Shown here: positions 6,897-10,631 of the stretch, piece after piece
How positions within the stretch are numbered: the stretch's first letter is position 1
Layout of the letters: each line of letters opens with the position of its first letter
Assembly: GCA_012798145.1 (NCBI GenBank)
Contig: JAAZNT010000230.1
Location: 1 to 10,631, forward strand
Length of the DNA: 10,631 nucleotides
Direction of reading: 5' to 3'
Source of the DNA: Thermoanaerobaculaceae bacterium
GTDB lineage: Bacteria > Acidobacteriota > UBA4820
Position numbers and translations under genes: made by a program
Notes under the pieces: generated by a model
Told to the model about the DNA's origin: nothing
The model's database searches: none
What the model saw: the letters and a program-made list of their open reading frames with translations, nothing else

Positions 6897-7808
6897 ATGG
6901 CACAGAGAATTAAAATAGGTGTAGCGGGCTGGTCTTATCCCGACTGGAAGGCGATAGTCTATCCCAAAAAAGCGGGAAGGAATTTTCATCCGCTTCCATA
7001 CCTTGCAGAAGTTTTTGACCTTATTGAAATAGATACAACTTTTTACAGGATCCCAGACCCGATAACAGTTGGAGAATGGGCGAGCAGGACATCCGACTTC
7101 AAGGAATTTAAGTTTTCTGTAAAACTTTTTGAGGGTTTCACACACACAAGAAAGGCGTCTTTGATTGAAGAGAGAAATTTCAAAAGGGCTGTTGAACCGC
7201 TTCTCAAAATGGAGAAATTTTTCGCTCTTCTTGTTCAACTGCCCTGGTCTTTCCGTAACATACCCGAAAACAGAAGGGTTCTGGACGACATCCTGAAAAG
7301 GTTTTCAGATTATCCGAAAGCGGTTGAATTGAGGCACAGCAGTTGGGTAAGCGTTGATGTTCTCTCTTTTTTGAGGGAACGAGGCGCTTCTTTCTGCAAC
7401 ATCGACCAGCCCGTTTTCGCACATTCTACGGGGATGACTGCGGCGGCGGGAGAAAAAATATCCTACTTCAGATTTCACGGAAGAAACTCCGCCTCTTGGT
7501 TCAAAGAAGGCGTTGGAAGAAACGAAAGATACAATTATCTTTATTCAGTTGAAGAACTTGCGCCTTGGATTGACGCAGTCAAAGACGCATCTACAATTTC
7601 AGCCGAAACCGGCGTTGTTTTTAACAATCACTTCAGAGGTCAAGCGGTTGTCAACGCTATGGAGTTTCTTCACAATATCAAAAAAAAGAAAATAAAGGTT
7701 TTTGACGAATTGCTACCGCACTATCCTCAACTTGAGGAGATAACATCAAAGCCCGTTCAAAAAAGTCTCTTCGCCGCAGAGCCGCCATCTTTGTATGAAG
7801 AAGGATGA
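6897..7808 (+). CDS. DUF72 (YecE-family) TIM-barrel protein
   Basis: A 303-residue cytosolic protein of the DUF72/YecE family, whose biochemical activity is not known to me. Family marks are visible in order: KIGVAGWSYPDWK near the N-terminus, IEIDTTFYRIPD, LLVQLPWSFR, AVELRHSSW, the ISYFRFHGRNSASW block, and NNHFRGQAVVNAMEF near the C-terminus. Conserved His, Arg, Asp and Asn at strand ends suggest a TIM-barrel-like pocket. I chose the ATG at 6897 because GGTG lies just upstream and it starts two bases after the repressor stop. A TTG 21 bases earlier is also in frame but would overlap the repressor gene. The gene is sandwiched between the SOS-type repressor and dnaE, which argues that it is induced with them and acts in DNA-damage tolerance. 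This is inference from context. The final TGA is in frame with the dnaE start four bases on. Confidence 0.93.
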   Translation: MAQRIKIGVAGWSYPDWKAIVYPKKAGRNFHPLPYLAEVFDLIEIDTTFYRIPDPITVGEWASRTSDFKEFKFSVKLFEGFTHTRKASLIEERNFKRAVEPLLKMEKFFALLVQLPWSFRNIPENRRVLDDILKRFSDYPKAVELRHSSWVSVDVLSFLRERGASFCNIDQPVFAHSTGMTAAAGEKISYFRFHGRNSASWFKEGVGRNERYNYLYSVEELAPWIDAVKDASTISAETGVVFNNHFRGQAVVNAMEFLHNIKKKKIKVFDELLPHYPQLEEITSKPVQKSLFAAEPPSLYEEG

Positions 7809-7811
7809 TAT

Positions 7812-10631
7812 ATGGATTTTTTCCCGCTTTTTCGCTCTTTCTACACATTCTATTCGGGGATTTTTTCTCCTGCAAAAATTGTGGAAACGGCGAAAAAATG
7901 CGGGATTAACTCCCCTGTCCTCGCTGACAGAGACGGAATTTACGGGGCAATAAAATTTTACAAAAAAGCAAAAGAGAGCAAATTAAACCCTTTAATCGGT
8001 GCTGAGATAACTCATACTACAAAGGACTGCTCCATTTTTCTTGTTGCAAAAAATATTGAAGGATACTCTTCCATCGCCAAATTGATCACAAGAAGGAAAC
8101 TGCACACTTCAGAGTTTGACCTTGAAAAAGAAACAGCCCTGGAATGCCAAAGCGAAAATCTTTTTGCGCTCTGCTCAAACCCTGAAACAATCTATCTTCT
8201 CCTTAAGAATGGCGCTCAAAAAAATTCCGTTTTCATAAGGTTTTCCGGAAGCGAAAAAGATGACGAAAATGGTTTTAAATCCTCATCAATTTTTGATTTA
8301 AGGCGGGTTTTCGCCCCGCTTCTCGCCTTTGAAAAAGCAACCGATTTTTTAACACACAAAATTTTGAAGGCGGTAAAGCATTCGCCTCCTGAAATGTTTT
8401 TAGAATCACTCGCCCCTCCAAATGCTTATTCTGTCAAAAAATATGATGTTAAGGGAGAATTTGAGGAACTTGCGCAATGCAATATTGAAATTCCCCTCGG
8501 GAAGTTTTTTCTTCCAATTCAGGCGGGAAACGGAGAGAACGCAAAAGAAAAACTTAAAAAACTTGCATTCACCGGTCTTGCAAAAAGGATAAAAAGAATA
8601 ACTCCAAATTATGTAAAAAGACTTTCTTCAGAACTTGAAACTATTTTCAAACTTGGCTTTGAGGGCTATTTTCTCCTTGTTCATCAAATCGCGCAGTTTG
8701 CAAGCGAAATGAATTTTTTTTATCTCGGAAGAGGTTCTGGGGCGTCAAGTCTTGTTTCTTACTGCCTATTTCTCACGCATGTTGACCCAGTGAAGCACAA
8801 TTTATATTTTGAAAGGTTTTTAAATCCAGAAAGAAAGAACCTGCCCGATATAGACCTTGATTTCTCTTCTGTTGACAGGGATTTCCTTATTGATAAAGTC
8901 ATAAGTTTTTACGGAGAAGAATACTGCTCAATGATTTCTACGCACAACACATTTTCGGCAAGGTCTGCTTTCAGAGAAATAGCAAAAGCGTTTTCAATAC
9001 CGGAAGAGGAAATATCTGAAGTGGCGAGAGTTTTGCCACATGCAAGTTTTGAGCGTCTTGAAAAAGCGATAAAATTGAAGCCGGAAGCAAAAAAAATAAA
9101 TTTTAAAGAGCCGCCCTGGAGAGATGTCCTTAAAATTGCAAGAAGAGTTGACGGATTTCCCCGCCACCTTTCCGTTCATTGCGGCGGGCTCGTCATCTCT
9201 CCCTTCCCCCTTTCAAAAAGAACCGCTCTTGAACGCTCCGCAAAGGGAATTCCGATAACGCAGTTTGATATGTTTGATGTTGAAGATCTTGGGCTTGTAA
9301 AAATAGACCTGCTCGGCAACAGGTCTCTCGCCCTTTTGACAGAAGCGGTCGCCACGATAAGAGAGGAAACAGGAGAAACTCCGCCTATTTTTCCGCCGGA
9401 AACAACTTTTGAAGACAAAAAGACTGTCGAGATGATTTCTTCTGGAAAGACGATGGGCTGTTTTTACATAGAATCGCCGGGAATGAGACAACTCCTCCAA
9501 AGACTTAACACAAGAACTTTTGAGGAACTTACGGCGGCGTCTTCAATTATCCGCCCCGGCGTCGCCGAATCGGGAATGATGGAAACATACATAAAACGAG
9601 CGAGGGGAGAAGAAGAGACAAAATATCTCCACCCCAAATTAAAGGAGATTCTCTCCGAAACTTACGGAGTAATGGTTTATCAGGAAGATGTCTTGAAAGT
9701 TGTAAGCGAATTTATAGGGCTTTCTTTGAGCGAAGGTGATTTGATAAGAAGGGCAATGAGCGGCAAATACAGGTGCGCGGGGGAAATGGAAAAACTTAAC
9801 AGAAAGTTTTTTGAAAAAGGAAGAGAGAAAGGGGTAAGCGAAATTGTTCTTTCTGAATTGTGGGAACAGATAAGGTCTTTTGCGGGATACGCTTTTTGCA
9901 AAGCGCACTCGGCTTCTTTTGCCCAACTCTCTTTCCAATGCACATATCTCAAGGCGCATTACAAGGCGCATTTCTTCTCCGCTTTGATAAATAACTGCGG
10001 CGGTTTTTACCCCACATCCGCATACATTGAAGAAGCAAGAAGAAACGGGCTAAAAATTCTCTCCCCCGATGTCAACCTTTCTGAAGAAAATTTTCGAGGA
10101 AGAGGAAATGAATTGAGGTGCGGATTTTTTACTCTGAAAGGCGTGAAAAGGCATCTTATTGAAAGGCTGTATGAAGAGAGGGGCGAAGGGCCGTTTGTTT
10201 CTTTTTCAGATTTTCTTTTAAGGTTGGGCGGCGCCTATTCTACCAAAGAGATTGAGAAACTGATTTTTTCAGGCGCGCTTGACTCTTTTGCTCCCCACAG
10301 AGGCGAACTTCTTTATCTGCTCAATATCTCCGGCGGAGACGGAAGAAAAATCAGAGAAATTGAAAAAAAGGGTGTTTTGTTTTCTTACTATCCGCAGAGG
10401 GTTCTGCCCTCTCTTAAAGAGGCGATAAAACTTTCTTCGGCTGCGAGAAAAAGTTTTGGCGATAATCGTCCGCTTTCCCTTTCAGAACTTCTTGAGGGCG
10501 AAAGGTTTTCTCTCGGATTCTGCGTTACAGCGCACCCTCTTACCCCTTTTCTCCATTGGGCAGAAAGAAACGGGATAACTCTTTCAAAAGACCTTCATAA
10601 ACAAGAGGGCAAAAAAGTTTCTCTATTCGGG
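7812..10631 (+). CDS. dnaE: DNA polymerase III alpha subunit, error-prone/SOS-type DnaE, 3' end outside window
   Basis: A C-family DNA polymerase, open for 940 codons to the window edge. The ATG at 7812 follows AAGGA six bases upstream and starts three bases after the DUF72 stop. The N-terminal PHP domain (about 1-200) is degenerate: the metal-binding histidines of the usual LHVHSxYS and TDH motifs are replaced (L6, R8, R40). The polymerase core is intact: GRGSGASSLVSYCL near 308-321, catalytic D348 and D350 in NLPDIDLDF, third catalytic Asp D499 in LVKIDLLGN, then the fingers with ETYGVMVYQEDV and FAGYAFCKAHSASFA. The C-terminal helix-hairpin-helix region is present, and an OB fold is just starting at the edge. 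The sequence resembles the second DnaE that many bacteria keep beside a LexA/S24 repressor rather than the replicative DnaE1, so a role in damage-induced translesion synthesis is likely. Replicative function cannot be excluded without the rest of the genome. Confidence 0.94.
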   Translation, partial: MDFFPLFRSFYTFYSGIFSPAKIVETAKKCGINSPVLADRDGIYGAIKFYKKAKESKLNPLIGAEITHTTKDCSIFLVAKNIEGYSSIAKLITRRKLHTSEFDLEKETALECQSENLFALCSNPETIYLLLKNGAQKNSVFIRFSGSEKDDENGFKSSSIFDLRRVFAPLLAFEKATDFLTHKILKAVKHSPPEMFLESLAPPNAYSVKKYDVKGEFEELAQCNIEIPLGKFFLPIQAGNGENAKEKLKKLAFTGLAKRIKRITPNYVKRLSSELETIFKLGFEGYFLLVHQIAQFASEMNFFYLGRGSGASSLVSYCLFLTHVDPVKHNLYFERFLNPERKNLPDIDLDFSSVDRDFLIDKVISFYGEEYCSMISTHNTFSARSAFREIAKAFSIPEEEISEVARVLPHASFERLEKAIKLKPEAKKINFKEPPWRDVLKIARRVDGFPRHLSVHCGGLVISPFPLSKRTALERSAKGIPITQFDMFDVEDLGLVKIDLLGNRSLALLTEAVATIREETGETPPIFPPETTFEDKKTVEMISSGKTMGCFYIESPGMRQLLQRLNTRTFEELTAASSIIRPGVAESGMMETYIKRARGEEETKYLHPKLKEILSETYGVMVYQEDVLKVVSEFIGLSLSEGDLIRRAMSGKYRCAGEMEKLNRKFFEKGREKGVSEIVLSELWEQIRSFAGYAFCKAHSASFAQLSFQCTYLKAHYKAHFFSALINNCGGFYPTSAYIEEARRNGLKILSPDVNLSEENFRGRGNELRCGFFTLKGVKRHLIERLYEERGEGPFVSFSDFLLRLGGAYSTKEIEKLIFSGALDSFAPHRGELLYLLNISGGDGRKIREIEKKGVLFSYYPQRVLPSLKEAIKLSSAARKSFGDNRPLSLSELLEGERFSLGFCVTAHPLTPFLHWAERNGITLSKDLHKQEGKKVSLFG

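Noticed and set aside
6876..6899. TTG start at 6876 for the DUF72 gene
   Set aside because: It would overlap the repressor gene by 19 bases; the ATG at 6897 follows a ribosome site and gives the normal family N-terminus.
1..10631. Genome-wide alternative code with UGA = Gly
   Set aside because: Only one glycine in the whole window is TGA; dnaE, the R-M gene, cysE, DUF72 and the repressor use GGN throughout, and three genes end sensibly at TGA next to the following gene's start.
10600..10631. A beta-clamp-binding motif at the end of the visible DnaE (KKVSLFG)
   Set aside because: Comparison with E. coli DnaE places this segment at the first strand of the OB fold (GKVITAAGL), not at the QADMF clamp site.

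Overview
This window carries bacterial chromosomal DNA, densely packed with three gene groups and no RNA genes, insertion sequences or CRISPR arrays that I can see. Coding sequence is moderately AT-rich, heavy in Lys and Phe, and uses AGA/AGG for most Arg codons. The cysteine genes and the error-prone DnaE resemble those of free-living, probably anaerobic bacteria, but I cannot place the phylum. TGA is used as an ordinary stop (cysE, the repressor gene and the DUF72 gene all end in TGA), and the long dnaE and restriction-modification frames contain no in-frame TGA, so the standard code is assumed.

Left part (1-4018, minus strand): a probable two-gene defence operon. A 961-residue single-chain type IIG restriction-modification enzyme (PD-(D/E)XK nuclease, gamma-class N6-adenine methyltransferase, target-recognition domain) is followed 31 bp later by a gene of unknown function that runs off the window edge. 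The target-recognition part of the enzyme is far more AT-rich than the rest, which suggests a swapped specificity module.

Middle (4257-6130, minus strand): cysE and cysK, the two steps from serine to cysteine. They overlap by one base (TGATG), so translation is probably coupled. The cysK frame is intact end to end except for one in-frame TGA exactly where a glycine of the PLP-phosphate loop GTGGT belongs (a GGA-to-TGA change). It is therefore a very fresh pseudogene, a sequencing error or a recoded site.

Right part (6304-10631, plus strand, divergent from cysE): a compact three-gene operon with gaps of 2 and 3 bp. It encodes a LexA-like XRE/S24 self-cleaving repressor, a DUF72 (YecE-family) TIM-barrel protein, and an error-prone-type DNA polymerase III alpha subunit that continues past the window end. 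A perfect 11+11 bp inverted repeat overlaps the -35 box of its promoter and is the obvious operator. The arrangement reads as a DNA-damage-inducible mutagenesis cassette in which a DUF72 protein takes the place usually held by a Y-family polymerase or ImuA/ImuB. A related half-site covers the -35 of the divergent cysE promoter, so the two operons may be linked in regulation.
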